This document shows, piece by piece, positions 1-11,194 of a stretch of DNA of 64,000 bases. The DNA lies in contig BFEA01000053.1 of the NCBI GenBank assembly GCA_003427395.1, positions 1,247,327 through 1,311,326 of the forward strand, written 5' to 3'. The DNA is from Chara braunii (Eukaryota; Streptophyta; Charophyceae; Charales; Characeae). Position 1 is the stretch's first letter, and the number at the start of each line of letters is the position of its first letter. The position numbers and the translations under genes were made by a program. A model generated the notes under the pieces. The model had not been told where the DNA came from. It saw only the letters and a program-made list of their open reading frames with translations, and made no database searches.

Positions 1-124
1 TGTAAAAAACATGGAAAAAAGAAAAAAAAAACGGTTACTACCTCCTCAACATGCACAAAAGACAATGAAGTCCGTGTATCTTTGCATGTTTTGGCCGAAG
101 ATTCAATCTCGTTTCGTTTTCAGA

Positions 125-194
125 AACGAGAGAGAGAGAGAGAGTGAGAGAGAGAGAGGCGGCGAGTTCGCCGCGGCCCTCCGTGCAGGCCGCT

Positions 195-249
<55 letters not shown>

Positions 250-398
250 GGGCGTTTCCATTGTGTATTCGGGAACGGGAATGAATTTTCCCGCGAAAGC
301 GGGAAGATTCATTTCCCTTCTCCTTTTTAGCAAAAAGAGAGAGAGAGAGAGAGAGAGAGGGGTGGCGAGTTCGTTGTGGCCCTCCGTGCAGGCCGCTG

Positions 399-463
<65 letters not shown>

Positions 464-608
464 CGCGTTTCCATTGTGTATTCGGAAANGGGAATGGATT
501 TTCCCGCGAAAGCGGGAAGATTCATTCCCCTTCTCCTTTTTAGCAAAGAGAGAGAGAGAAAGACAGAGGGGCGGCGAGTTCGCCGCGGCCCTCCGTGCAG
601 GCCGCTGC

Positions 609-644
<36 letters not shown>

Positions 645-656
645 CATGCGCGCGTG
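125..656. repeat. Tandem hairpin/microsatellite modules (~203-213 bp period)
   Basis: About two and a half modules are seen. Each has a (GA)n tract, a GC-rich palindromic patch (GCGGCGAGTTCGCCGC at 159-174), a (CT)n tract (for example 198-247 and 399-461), and an 18-bp stem capped by GAAA (277-316 and 490-529). The third module (546-656) stops after its CT tract and runs into alternating CG. The GA and CT tracts flanking the GC patch are themselves inverted repeats, so each module could fold as a nested cruciform. No coding function is supported; long Leu/Ser/Arg/Glu frames here are simple-repeat translation. Confidence 0.85.
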
Positions 657-883
657 ACTTTATTTTTTCCCTTTCATTTTTTTTTTTTTTTACTTTTGTG
701 TATTTTAATCTTTTTTTTTTCTTTCTTTGTTCTTTTATTTTTTGGTGTCATGCCGAGTGAACCGGGGCCCGGCCATTCAGCAACTACTGGACGTTCCCTT
801 GGCCGACCCCCTTAGACTGCGGCGTGTATACGGGAAGGCCCCGCGGCTGATGTATGGGCCAAGTACTGGTGGTTTAATTCTCG
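657..883. other. T-rich spacer with no gene seen
   Basis: A T-rich stretch (about 661-745) is followed by unique sequence leading into the duplicated 884-2240 block. I see no promoter or coding signal that stands above background. Confidence 0.5.
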
Positions 884-1547
884 TCATTGATCTCTCGCTT
901 GGCAATGCGTTTTTTGTACCTCGCGTCATGCCTGTGTACCTCGTGAGATTGTGGCCTTCGAATGTAGAGCCACCTCAAGCCTGCAAGCTCTTAGCACTTC
1001 CATCCAAGGCCCGTATCACGAAAATCAAACATAGCACAAATCTCCTCTCACAGAGTAGGAACATATGGATGAGAGAAAATCCCTCGTCTGAGATGTCAGA
1101 ACTCTGGAGGCTCAGCGACTGCCTCGTAGTCGATCTCTGCAAGCGAGATATACCTCTTGGCTAGGTTGACCAAGTCACCCTAACAGGAGCCATTTGTGAG
1201 AAGGAAAGGAACTGGAGGCTTGGGGTAGTCGGTGTAGAACTTGGGTCCAAAACTACTGACCAGTTTGGTACCACTCTCGTCAAGTTCCATCTCTTTCTCC
1301 TCTAGGTATTTGGTTGTTGAGATCCAAAGTCGAAATGTTCATTAGTCTCTTTGCCTTTCTTTACATAGGGCTTCAGATCATGGATGGTGCCTGCTGCAAA
1401 ACTGGTGAGGACAACGAATATTGACAAGTCCCCTCGTTTAAAGTCTTTTGCGCTGACATAGTAGTATTGAATGGCGTCTTTAGAAGCAACTCTGTTGATA
1501 CTAGTCAAGACAGTCTCCCGAACTGAGAATGATTGAACCGTACTCAT
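884..1547 (-). pseudogene. Unknown protein gene remnant, copy 1
   Basis: Read from 1547 downward, an ATG opens 81 codons (MSTVQSFSVRETV...) ending at a TAG at 1302. A 4-base difference from copy 2 just before this shifts the frame. The coding signal then continues in another frame, with words such as KFYTDYPK, DLVNLAKRYIS and IDYEAVAEPPE, broken by several stops. The same protein is readable in copy 2 (18,817-19,440), where the stops sit at different places. Two copies sharing protein similarity but with independent lesions indicate a once-functional gene of about 220 codons. I do not recognise the family and see no signal peptide or membrane span. It could belong to a mobile element. Confidence 0.55.
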
Positions 1548-1676
1548 GAGCTGTGGGCGTTGAGATTGATCTCTGCACCTTTTTTAGTGACAGTATTGTC
1601 TAAATGATACTAATGGGGCGAATGAGAATGGCTGATCGCTGATTGGTTCTCACTGGAAGTTTCGAGTAACTCGGGC

Positions 1677-1790
1677 GTTGAATATGTATTGAATATTGAT
1701 TGAATGTTGATTGAATGCTAATGAAATGCTGATGGAATACTTATTGAATGCTGATGGAATGTCGATGGAATGCTGATTGAATGTTGATTG
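1677..1790. repeat. Degenerate 11-bp tandem repeat (TTGAATGCTGA-like)
   Basis: Roughly ten units of a TTGAATGCTGA / TGGAATGCTGA motif lie in tandem. An equivalent array occupies the matching position of repeat B copy 2 at 19,546-19,676. The array therefore predates the duplication, with unit changes since. Confidence 0.8.
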
Positions 1791-2240
1791 GGGTTTAGGG
1801 AAAAGAATCTGGGCACCCTTGTGCTCACCTTAGCCTTGTCTTAGCCTGCTCAACGGTCTCTAGGGAGGAGCCTGTACTGTGCAGCTTGCTGTTTTTATCA
1901 CATAAGTAGAACACGCACTCTATGTATTTTTCCTCTCCTATTCTCTGGATTGTTGTCTCTCTCAAGATCAGCTTCTGAAGTTCCATGCACAGACAAACCT
2001 CATTTTCCCTGTTCTCGTGCTTATCCACACTAACCTCGCATTTCATCACTAATACCTCTGAGTCCCTCATGATTTCTTCCCCTATTCTCCAGTTCCGACT
2101 TGACGGGATATAGGGGCGAATAGCAGTTGGCGCCTTGATATCTCTCTAGATTTGTTGGGTGCACTCTCCCTCACACTACAAACGAAGTACGACTCATCAA
2201 CAGTTCACTCGGCACAGACATAAGAGGAACAACTCGCACA

Positions 2241-3763
2241 TCGACTTGCGCCCCACAATCTTGCAAAAAACTTTCCAGTGCTACTCAGATATAACTCCTC
2301 AGAGGGATTTGTCTTTGATTAGACATTGTGTCAAACTCTGGACACTAGTGAACCCACACAATCAATGCACCATACACTTGCAGTAGTCTGTATTAGGCAA
2401 ATGAAAAAACCCCAGGTAATACAGACAACTCTCCGCACTGATGTTACTTTCATTTAGAGTTGGCAGTGCCTGCATCAGTCTAGACCACCCGGCATGGTCT
2501 TGAGATCCCGTTAATCTCGGGTATTGCTTGACTTCGTCCAGGCAATTAGTAAAGGTAATTAAAATGAGGGAAAGGACCTTAGTTGATCATATCTTTGGAC
2601 TTTCCCTTCCTCTATATGAACCCCACTCTAGTGACCTTTGCATCGGGGAGTGGGGCAGTTGATTTGTGATCGTCGCACTCAGCAATAGTGAGCCGTTGAC
2701 ACTGTCAACAAACGTGCAGTAGTTGGGCCACGCTGCAACCTATCTTGCGCCAACCCTTCAGCAAAACTCACAACAAGGGTTCTCACGGGGCGCTTGCTTA
2801 AACAAATCAAATTGCGGTTAGCCTTCTCTTAACTAGTACTGGATTGCAAAGAGGTCGTGTCTTCCTAGATAGAGCAATAGGTAACCAGAGAAGTCGCCTC
2901 TTAGCCATCCGTGGCTCTGGCCCAGTGACGATCCGTTTAGCATTAGCTGAGAGCAGGCCACACTCGAGACATAGGATGTGCATGCACAGCGCCAAGCATA
3001 GCACCATCCGAGTTTCAACATACCGAGGCATAGAGGGTACGTTATAAGGTTTGTCAAACTAGTACTATGTCTCTTCACGCAGAATAATACCATCCAAAAT
3101 ACTTAGCCTTGGGCAACCCAATCATAAGTCTGTCTTGCTAAGTGCATGTACCTCAAATGCAAAATTTATTCACGTTCCTTATGTCATTACCAGGACTCAT
3201 TTCTGATCACGCTTATTATAAAAATTTAGAGCACGTGGCCTGAGCGCACTCAACTCAATAGGCTAGATAGCAAGGTTATTCTGTACCCAAATGTCGTAAC
3301 CCCGAATGTGAGTTTATTCTTGTTCAAAATTGCGAACGCAGAAGGTGCGCGTGCTTTAGTTCTGACGTCGCTGCGTGTAAAGCTCGGTCTACGCTTATCA
3401 CGAGTCAAGACCCGGAGCACATTGGGTCGCCAAGCATGAACCCCGTGCATACTCTGCACAACGAGGCATCAAACACAACTGATGTTCATGTGTAGCACTG
3501 GTAGGTTGTCAGACGATAACCCCGTTCTCACCAGGGGCGGGATTCCGCCATGCGTGTTCTTCGTTCGTTTACAACGCCAGTTTTTTCAACGCAGCCCCTG
3601 TTAACTTATGGTGCAAAGGTTTAGCCAAGCGCCCTCCCCAACTTGTACACAATATGGGGTTCCACTGTGCAGCGTCTCTTGTCTGCTCATCACATGGAAT
3701 ACAAATGAGTTAACCCACCGTTAGCATGACAAAACATTGCCAGAACATTTAAACACCATCAAA
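2241..3763 (-). repeat. Segment A, copy 1 (inverted relative to copy 2)
   Basis: The reverse complement of this stretch matches 20,129-21,640. Landmarks include the GTGCTACTCAGATATAACTC region at the left end and TTTTGTCATGCTAACGGTG near the right end (minus strand). Its left edge (ATCGACTT) abuts repeat B directly. In copy 2 the opposite edge of A (TTCCTATTTTATCG) abuts repeat B. The segment carries an ORF remnant on the minus strand at 3250-3459. I found no clear terminal inverted repeat or target duplication. Confidence 0.75.
3250..3459 (-). pseudogene. Segment A ORF remnant, copy 1
   Basis: Sixty-nine codons match residues of the longer plus-strand ORF at 20,321-20,704, with shared words PNVLRVLTR, RRPSFTRSDV, TKARAPSAFA and FGYRITLLS. 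Where copy 2 has two extra residues, the DNA differs by exactly six bases, so the frame is kept. That weakly suggests the stretch once evolved as coding sequence. The family is unknown and there is no recognisable motif. Confidence 0.35.
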
Positions 3764-6073
3764 TAGGAACTTAGCAAGAAGGTAAGCGATTCTTCTCAAT
3801 ATTACTTTTTTTTTCCCCATCAACCAAATAAGGTGGGAACACCGGCGAGTCTTGTTCCCTTTGAAATCTTGGACCCACCGAGAGAAGTCGTTAGTAGGCA
3901 GGGTCTTAGCTTATCTGATCACAGGTAGGGAAAGTTATCGCTTGATTGGGCCAGGACTTTTCCATCACTGCTTTGTGCTCGTGAAAAGGTGCATGGTGAT
4001 TGCCAAGAACTTCAGTCCAAGCAACTTATCAGTTGGGACAACGCTTGCTGTCGGGGATACAGGAGCAAAGTAGAATAAATACTTAGGGGGTAAGGACTCA
4101 GAGCTCTGCAATAACACTTGTTCGTTCACCCTCTCATTGTTCGCCCATTATCACTCCAATAGATAGTAATTATTATTTCTTTTCTGTTGTGATAGCCCCT
4201 GCTGATTATACTTATCACTTGTGAGATACACGCCTTTGGCTACTTCCGACTTGCCAAGATGAGTAAGGAGATGCTTGACCATCCGTCAGATGTGAAGATA
4301 GAGAGGTAGTGAACAAAGCAACAACGACCGCTATACTTAATACGTCTCAGAGAATCGATCATGAGTCCCGATGTACTAAAAAAAGATGGAATGCATTCTA
4401 GTGGTCGACTCCACCCGTTCTGAAGTTCCCCCCCCTCTCTCACAGCTCAGCAAACGACAATTGCACACACAATTAGGTAACATGGCCCGTTCATGATGAA
4501 AGTAACATCTCAAATTAGTAAACTTTGACAGACACTCGCGAGATTCTCGCACCCATCGAATCCCGTAGACGCGTATCTGTTGAAAACCAACCTTCGTAAT
4601 TAGCACGTACCTTAGTCCTCAATTTAAACCGACACTTCTCTTATGTTGTCACTTATCTCTTATACATACTGAATGCATGAAGTAGCCAGTGTCACCCCAC
4701 GGTTGTTGCCAATGACGTCGTTATTTTGCTCATACTCGCTAGAAGATGTATTTTACTCGACCTAACAAGGACTCGTTTATAACTCGCGCTTAGCACAGTC
4801 ACCTGTTTTCACCATCTCAACCAATAGCTTCCACAAAGCTAGCTCATGCAGTACTATATCAAGAATGAGGGTAATTATCGCGCACCCGTACGGAAGACGC
4901 CAACGAAAGAAACTCGCTTATTCTTGCTCTCGGGGAAAGCAGGATCTCGAGGTCACCGTTCACCGTGCAACTGTTGGATTCTCGTTTCCCGGTGTGCCGC
5001 TATCACCCCATTGTAACTTGCTTTCGAAAACCAGGCACATGAGTAGTTGTTGTTAACAAAAATTGAAGGACACGCCCCCCCTTTTGCCCATCCCCACGAG
5101 AGACTGACAACACTTCCCTCTCACTGGCCCCTCTCCGAGCGTAAGATGATTAGTGAGCGACATGCTAATCCCTTACAGGTTATTCAGAACGCACCCCTCT
5201 CTCCCTCCTCGTCTTGTCTTGCGTGGCCTCTTCCCCACACGGATCATGCATGAGTCATCCGAAGCACACACGCAGACCCTCTTTCCACTTACTCATTTCG
5301 AGAAGGGCATATTGGTTGTCACGGGTCAGCACGAATTGATGCTCGCCCCAATCACGGTGAAGGCAAGAAGAAAGCCACGTCTGAGCACATGGCGAGAACC
5401 AAGTATGCGACTGGCGGCCGCGATCAACAAGCGACCTTCGCTATGGAGGCGACTCGGTTGACTTCTGTTGATACTCCCTCTCCCTCTCCCTCTCCTGATC
5501 GCGCTTACTGGCGTCCTTGTAGTTGCTTATCTCTCATCCAGAGCCGAGTCGTCACGCGTTAACCCGTGAGCCTCTCCCTTCTCCCGTCTTGAACATAGCT
5601 GTCACATGTGCCTAGGAGTTGGCGACCTTGTCCCTGGCGAGAGTGTACACGAGTTCGCGGGGCAGATAGCACCAACGATCCTGAGGCAGCTGAAGACATT
5701 AGTCGTTAGAAGACATTACCATGGAGTGAGCACGACACTCGCTCTTCTTCGCCAGCCTTTCTTTGAGCATGAAGCGATCGACGCCACGTCACACTAACTA
5801 CCTTTTGGTTACTCAAGAGTGCGCTTGCTTTATTGACATGACTAGAAAGGTTAGTGTCCACAACACACCCCTTTCTATTCCCCTCTCTTTTTTTCTCTCA
5901 CGCCCACGCTTCTCCAAATTGTTCGCCTACTGATAATAACATCGCTTTTTCCAGGCAGAACAGAGCACGCTCATAGCCCAGTTTTTTACCTTTGTTGGGT
6001 TTCTCTCACAACCTTTTGTGTCACATGTGTCTCTCTCTTCTCTCTTGCTCGTCCTCCCGCTCTTCTCGTGGGC
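3764..6073. other. Unannotated spacer with no gene recognised
   Basis: Only short frames are present, none with a domain I recognise or a matching copy elsewhere in the window. A short CTCCCT run lies near 5480-5500. I see no RNA gene or mobile element boundary. Confidence 0.4.
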
Positions 6074-6658
6074 TCATAATTGAGCTTCTCTCTCAAACCC
6101 CTCTCTGACTGTGTCCCGCTCTCTCTCTCTGACCACTTGGCGGCTCTGATCTTTCTGTTTCCGTGAGTTGGCCTCTGGGTCGCTCTCCACAGGCTTAGCA
6201 AGCGGATGGTCCCTCTGCCACATGTCTAGTCCGTGCCAGGACCAGGTCTCCGCCGTGCTGACCTCACTTTTGCCTCCTGAGTCCCGGTCCAAGTGAGCTT
6301 GCTGATGTTCCACCGTGTCCGTGGAAGTTCCCGCCTCATGGTAGGCAATAGTTACCTGGACCTCTGCTGTGACGCCGTCCCATCTGCATTTATGCGTGGC
6401 CCTGTCCTTCGCTTCAGTCACGGCCGCCTACAGTTTTGGATCCACTCTCATCTCTTCCTCCCTAGCCCCCTCTACGTTGATTTTTAACTTGGCTTCTTCT
6501 CCCCCATCATAGTTGAGGATGGTGGTGATCCAGGGTCCCTCCCTGGACATCGGCCTCCAGCGAGTTATGAGGTTCCAGCAATCAGGCATGTAGCCATGCA
6601 GAGCCATAGCCGCGCACTTTTCAGAATAGTTGAGGTTCAACGTCCAGTGCCTTCGCAC
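6074..6658 (-). pseudogene. Hypothetical acidic ORF interrupted by one TAG
   Basis: Two adjacent frames (6658-6428 and 6421-6074) are in the same phase and separated by a single TAG at DPKL*AAV. Together they make about 195 codons. The N-terminal part has a mixed, protein-like composition (ALHGYMPDCWNLITRWRP). The C-terminal part is charged and ends in an Arg/Glu-rich tail translated from a CT-rich stretch, which lowers confidence. The stop could be a CAG-to-TAG change. No domain is recognised. It may be an exon of a retroelement gag or chance. Confidence 0.25.
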
Positions 6659-6659
6659 A

Positions 6660-8148
6660 CAGACAACCTTTCACCCGCTTTCCTCAACGTTCTGCACTCC
6701 CTCTTCAGATTACACGCATTGGCAAAACAAGGTAGCCTGCGTGTTCCTACCGGCTAGCTACGAATAGCGTGGCAGTCCCTCTTTTTATAAGATTACTATA
6801 GGCCGCAGTCCCTACGTTCTTAATGAGGAACTCGAATCACTTTTTTAGAAACTTCGCATATTGGTAATTAATAAAATACGACAAAGTGAAATAAACTAAA
6901 AACAAAATAATGAGGTGAGGACTTCAACGGTCTTATCGCCCACAAAACCTTTCCACTGTCAATCGTCCGTCACCTTGTCCTTGGTGTAAGGTAACCGCGG
7001 ATCTGACACGGCGGTCCCATAACAGGATACCGCTGACGGCGATGGGTGCCTTCTCCCTTCAAAACCTGCCACTGGGCTACCTTTGATGGGTACCCGCGTC
7101 CGATGGTAAGGAGGGGGTTTATGACCTCCCTCCGAGGGGGTGATAGGCCTCCTACCGAAGCGGTTACGGGCTGCCCCTCTTTGGGGGTTTGCTTCGCAGC
7201 GCTTGGTCGGCCCAGGCCGCATGTTTAAGAACACGGCTGAAATCGAACCGTCCTCCTTTTCCCACGAAGTGACAGAAAGCAGGGTCCGTTTCTCAAAAAG
7301 TAACTAACTGTAATAATAATAATTATTATTATTATAATAAAAACGTTGCGCTGCTGCAACCTGACGTCACTAGATAATTCAGACGGGAGTGACGATTTGA
7401 CTCAGGGTGCAGACTGGACACTAGACTTTTTTTTTTTTTTTTCCTTTTCCCTTTTCTTCGATAGCGACGGTAACATTGCACGCGTCCCGTAACCGAGTTA
7501 GATAGGGCCCCAACGTGCACCTCCGCCGTCTCTTCGCTGCCCAGCCCCTGAGTGAACCTGATCTCAGTCACGGCTACCACCTTTGCTGCACCGCAGGGTA
7601 TCGAGCCCGTGTGGGTCAACTGAGAGCCCAAAGGTGGACCCACTCTCTATCAAGGGAGGCCTCGATTGGACCGGTTCCACAATAGAGTGCTCCCCCCCCC
7701 CAGGTATACCCCGGTAGCTACGCAGGTCTATAGGCCAGAAGACTCGGTGCGCTGCAAGGCAAGTGAGCGGACGCCGAGTACACAGTGGAGGGTCGAGACA
7801 CCGCACCCTCCGACATAATACCAAACCCCCACCCAGCGTCCCCGCTGGGTCAAAATGAAGTAGACAAGTAGTACAAAAGTAGCAAAGATTGGAGTCGCAC
7901 TCACTCATTTTCACAGCAGTTTATAGTAGAGCTTCTCACAACAATCTGCGTTAGCACTTTTTCTTTGCAACACACTTTTCCCCTCTTCATTGTGCTGCAG
8001 TCTTGCATGACCTGTGCAACCACCTCCTTTTTCTTCCTTTGCTAGCGTGACCCTCTTAACTCTTACGGTGTTTTCTCTCGGCTTATATCTTTGTTATTGC
8101 ACATTCTTTTTCTTTCGACCTTCTTCGCGATTGTAGCTTCATCTTGCC
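6660..8148. other. Spacer: GC-rich patch and ATT/AAT palindrome, no sure gene
   Basis: Positions 6950-7240 are markedly GC-rich between AT-rich flanks. Around 7309-7341 a (TAA)n/(ATT)n stretch forms a long perfect palindrome, and T16 follows near 7427. Overlapping minus-strand frames at 7332-7914 have cysteine-rich or low-complexity translations with no support. The sequence GGTTCGATTTC (minus, near 7230-7240) resembles a Pol III B box but lacks a matching A box and tRNA fold. Confidence 0.4.
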
Positions 8149-8451
8149 ATGCCTGAGGCACGTCGAGGACAGGGAATTGGGAGAGGTGGCAAAGGAGGTA
8201 AGGTTCGCGAAGAGCCACCAGCTCGTACACGGCGCGAGTATAGCTCAGAGGAGGAGGAGGAAGAAGCACAGGGGTATGGCACCCACACAAGGTCCTACTC
8301 CCATCCCCCTCTTACTAGTTGGTACGGGAGGAGTCCATCCCCGACGAGGTACCAAAGGAAATTTGATGTGCGCTACGCCGCGCCCAACACTTCTTCCCTT
8401 CCATACTCCCCACGAGCTTCAATCACCCTCTCAACTAGTAAGGCTTTAGTG
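8149..8451 (+). CDS. Candidate first exon of a hypothetical Gly/Arg/Glu-rich protein
   Basis: An ATG in good context (TTGCCATGCC) opens about 101 codons. They start MPEARRGQGIGRGGKGGK, then run through an acidic E-run, then a Ser/Tyr/Pro-rich tail. The frame closes just after a strong 5' splice-donor-like sequence, GTGTAAGTATC at about 8450, so a real transcript could splice there. The low-complexity N-terminus resembles retroelement gag or RNA-binding leaders, but no diagnostic motif is visible. I found no convincing downstream exon. Chance is a real alternative. Confidence 0.35.
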
Positions 8452-8459
8452 TAAGTATC

Positions 8460-9580
8460 TCCTTCCTTTGTTGCTTGCACTACCACTCCTCATTCTCATC
8501 TTAATAACTGAGCTCTCTTTGACATTTTCTTTCTTCTGGCTTTGCTCCAGGCAGAGTTCATAGTTATCTTCTATTTCTTGTGTAAACACGACCTCTTTCG
8601 GCCTCTTTGCTCCAGCCTGACAATCCTCATTCGGTCCGCCTCAGGCTAGGACTAATCAAACCATTTGTCTTGGAATCCTTTTAACATGCCTCCAGGTCAG
8701 GACTAACATACCCACTACTCGAGTATGGTGACCCTTTGGCGCACCTCCCATTAGTCCAACTGGCCCGTACCCAGATTTGACCACTGTGGTCATGGACCGG
8801 CTCACCCATCAATTTTTGGCCTAGGGCGCTGGCTGCCCCGCCCAAATTTTTGAACGTAGGACCCGATTTACATACGGTTCCAGGCTCTGGCGAGCCTCAC
8901 TAGATTGCATCCTCTGACCACGGTAGGGTTCCATCTGACCCCTTTTGACCTCACAGGCCAGACTCCCGGAGTCTTAGCCTCAGTAAACCACGAAATTTGA
9001 TACTCGAGTCGGGGACTTGCTGACCCCACCAGATTCCACCTACTGCGGTAAGGCTCTGGCTAGCCCCGACAATCAACGTATCTTAGGTTAAAGAAGAAAA
9101 CCCCAGGCACAGACAGTCAAACGAACATATCAAGGCCTCAGTCAATCTGTTCATGCCCCAGCTAACAGGACAAACATTTCTCACGAGATGTCTCTTCAGC
9201 CCCATGAGGCATTGCACAACAACAGTAAACAGCCGATCGTGTATACGCTAGAGACCTCCCTTCAGCCTCAGTGAATATAAAGAGTTGTTCCCAGAGAGGT
9301 CCCTTCCCTCATTTGATAATACTCCCAAGAGACCTCTCATCAGCCTCAAGGAAATGTAAAGATACTGGCCTCAAAGATATTTCTTCCCTCATCTGAGACA
9401 GACGATAGGCGACTTAGTCAAAAAACAAGAAGTCTCTTTGCTGACAACTCACTAATCAAGCAAAGTTGAACTTCTTCATGTTTACGTTCTTAATAGTTTT
9501 CTTGGACAGGCAACTGAGTCAGAAGACGCGAAGTCCCTCTATTGGCAACTCTCTAGTCAAGTAGAAATGAACTTATTTAT
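8460..9580. repeat. Degenerate tandem repeats, three successive families
   Basis: Around 8620-9090, motifs such as CCTCAGGCTAGGAC, GGCTCTGGCGAGCC and TGACC-CGGTAGGGTTCCA recur loosely. From about 9240 to 9400 a ~90-bp unit (GAGACCTCCCTTCAGCCTCA...) repeats. From about 9410 to 9580 a ~105-bp unit (AAGTCTCTTTGCTGACAACTC...) is present twice. All are diverged. No gene is seen. Confidence 0.5.
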
Positions 9581-10039
9581 GTCCGCCAAGCTTCCTCTTC
9601 ATTTCGATATTAACATTAATTACTCTTTGATGTGCCACAACCACGAGTTCTCTGAACTTGATATTGCATCAATACTTAGGAGGATGACATTTTGTCACTT
9701 TCTCACACTAACTGCTCCTCACAGTTGTTCTCTACTTAGGGATTTGCCACTCGTGGATCGACTGTGGCTTTGCATCAATGACTTTGATCTCATTAATTTT
9801 ATAAGAAAGTCAATTCAGACACAAGAACGAATATGAATCATCTGAAAGATCTCTCAAGTTTCTCGTGTCACAATTGACATGCTGGGAATTAACATACCGA
9901 ACTGACAATGCAAGGGTAATCAGAGTCTGTTGAAGCTCTTGTCTTTGCAATATCTCACTGCCTTACTGTGTTTCTTTTCAGTTTCTTGAAGTTGCTCTCT
10001 TACTGAATGACCGACATTTTCTTTCCCTTCTTTGTGATC

Positions 10040-10620
10040 ATTATAGGAACCAGATCAGGGTCTCTGAAGATAAACTTACGAAATCTTGACCCTGATACCA
10101 TATCATGAACTCTTGAATCATCCATCTCTGATACCTTATAGACTTTGTCTTCTGCCTCTCTTGTAATTTTGTAGGGACAGAGTCACCTGGGCTCCAACCG
10201 TTCGGTGCACGGAGTTTCAAGGGAGTTGTCAAACAGAAGGATAACGTCACAAACTTTCAGTTTTTATTTTCTTATGTATATTTTCTTGTTCCTTTACTCT
10301 TGGTCTGATAACCTGCTAGTTGTCATTCTCTCTGCAGCTTCTATCACTGCTTGATCAACTTATGATATTTGTCTCATTTTGATTTGAAGAAGGTCTGAAA
10401 GATAGTATTCCCTGTCACTTTCTTGACTTGTCCATGTCTTGACTATACTCTCAATAGGCATAGTAGCATATCGACCATATCGCAATGTGAATGGAGCATA
10501 ACCAGTGGTTCTTTTTACAGTAATGTTGTCAGCATAGACTGCAACTCTTACTACTTTTGGACAGTTACTGTGTTCCCTTCACACCATTTAGCCAACGATT
10601 CTTTTAGAGTTTTGTGACCT
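10040..10620 (-). pseudogene. Gypsy integrase C-terminal region
   Basis: Minus-strand translation shows the segment that follows the integrase core in gypsy elements. It contains DQAVIEAAERM, KVCDVILLFDNSLETP, LEPR, PYKI and a tail SEMDDSRVHDM. This resembles the module upstream of the GPY/F motif. Several stops and frame changes interrupt it. It lies directly downstream of the integrase catalytic core and marks the 3' end of recognisable pol. Its role in life would have been integration of the element cDNA. Confidence 0.6.
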
Positions 10621-11170
10621 CTCTCGACTGGGGCATTTACTTCAAGGTGGTAAGTGATTACTTATCGAATTCTGACGCTCAGTCTGAGAGTGGTCCTTCT
10701 TACAATCTCACTCTTGAATTCAGACCCTATGTATGAGACAAAATCTCTGGTGAAGGGATACCTGAGATAGACTTCCTCTATCCTTCCTCTTCAAAGCATT
10801 TGCCTCAACATATCCATAAAAATTATCTCTCATGTTCTGTATGTATCTCATATCAACTTTGCCTAGGGGCATGGTGATGAGATCCAAGTGAAATCGATTG
10901 TCTGTTTTTACCAAGATAGTAGGAAATAAAGGCTTAATCATCCTAGTTGTAGACCTCTTCTGATATAACACACAGGACTTACAAAATTTGTAAATCATGT
11001 ATCTTATGCTAAGCCAGAACTTCTCAAAAGTAGTGTTTAATTGTCTTAGAGCAAGTTGCTTCAACAGCTAAATGGATATTAGCAACCCTATCGTGTAGAG
11101 CAACAATTATTTATAGTTGTCTTTATTTCCCACAGACAATTTTTAAAGGAGGCAAACCTCTCTTGTCATC
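10621..11170 (-). pseudogene. Gypsy integrase zinc finger and catalytic core, inactive
   Basis: Upstream frames give ALHDRVANIHL. Then comes CKSC (codons 10,972-10,983) followed by VLYQKRS, together an HHCC zinc-binding head. The core begins with HLDLITMP (first catalytic Asp). At the second catalytic site, where gypsy integrases have SD.G.EF, the sequence reads SYIGSEF, so the Asp is gone. The third site, NAPVERGHK, retains Glu. Stops and a frameshift also occur. The longest open piece is 10,720-11,064. This is an integrase by family knowledge and dead by its visible lesions. Confidence 0.75.
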
Positions 11171-11194
11171 CAAAAAAAGGTAACCTTTTTTCAG

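Larger units (their letters stand above)
884..2240. repeat. Long direct repeat B, copy 1
   Basis: This block aligns by eye along its whole length, in the same orientation, with 18,817-20,128. It shares a decayed minus-strand coding region, a short 11-mer satellite and a downstream tail ending near AGAGGAACA. The left edge is where CATTGATCTCTCG begins in both copies. Divergence is moderate, with scattered substitutions and small indels, so the duplication is not recent. It joins directly to segment A, which is in the opposite orientation in the other copy. Confidence 0.8.

Noticed and set aside
11-815. Open frames of 113-249 codons across the opening CT/GA arrays
   Set aside because: They consist of Ser-Leu and Arg-Glu repeats from microsatellites, occur on both strands, and change with repeat number.
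7200-7260. Possible tRNA or SINE (GGTTCGATTTC on the minus strand)
   Set aside because: No A box at a suitable distance and no cloverleaf; only the B-box word matches.
7600-7660. tRNA T-arm-like GGCTCGATACCC on the minus strand
   Set aside because: Only three of five T-stem pairs form and no other arm is visible.
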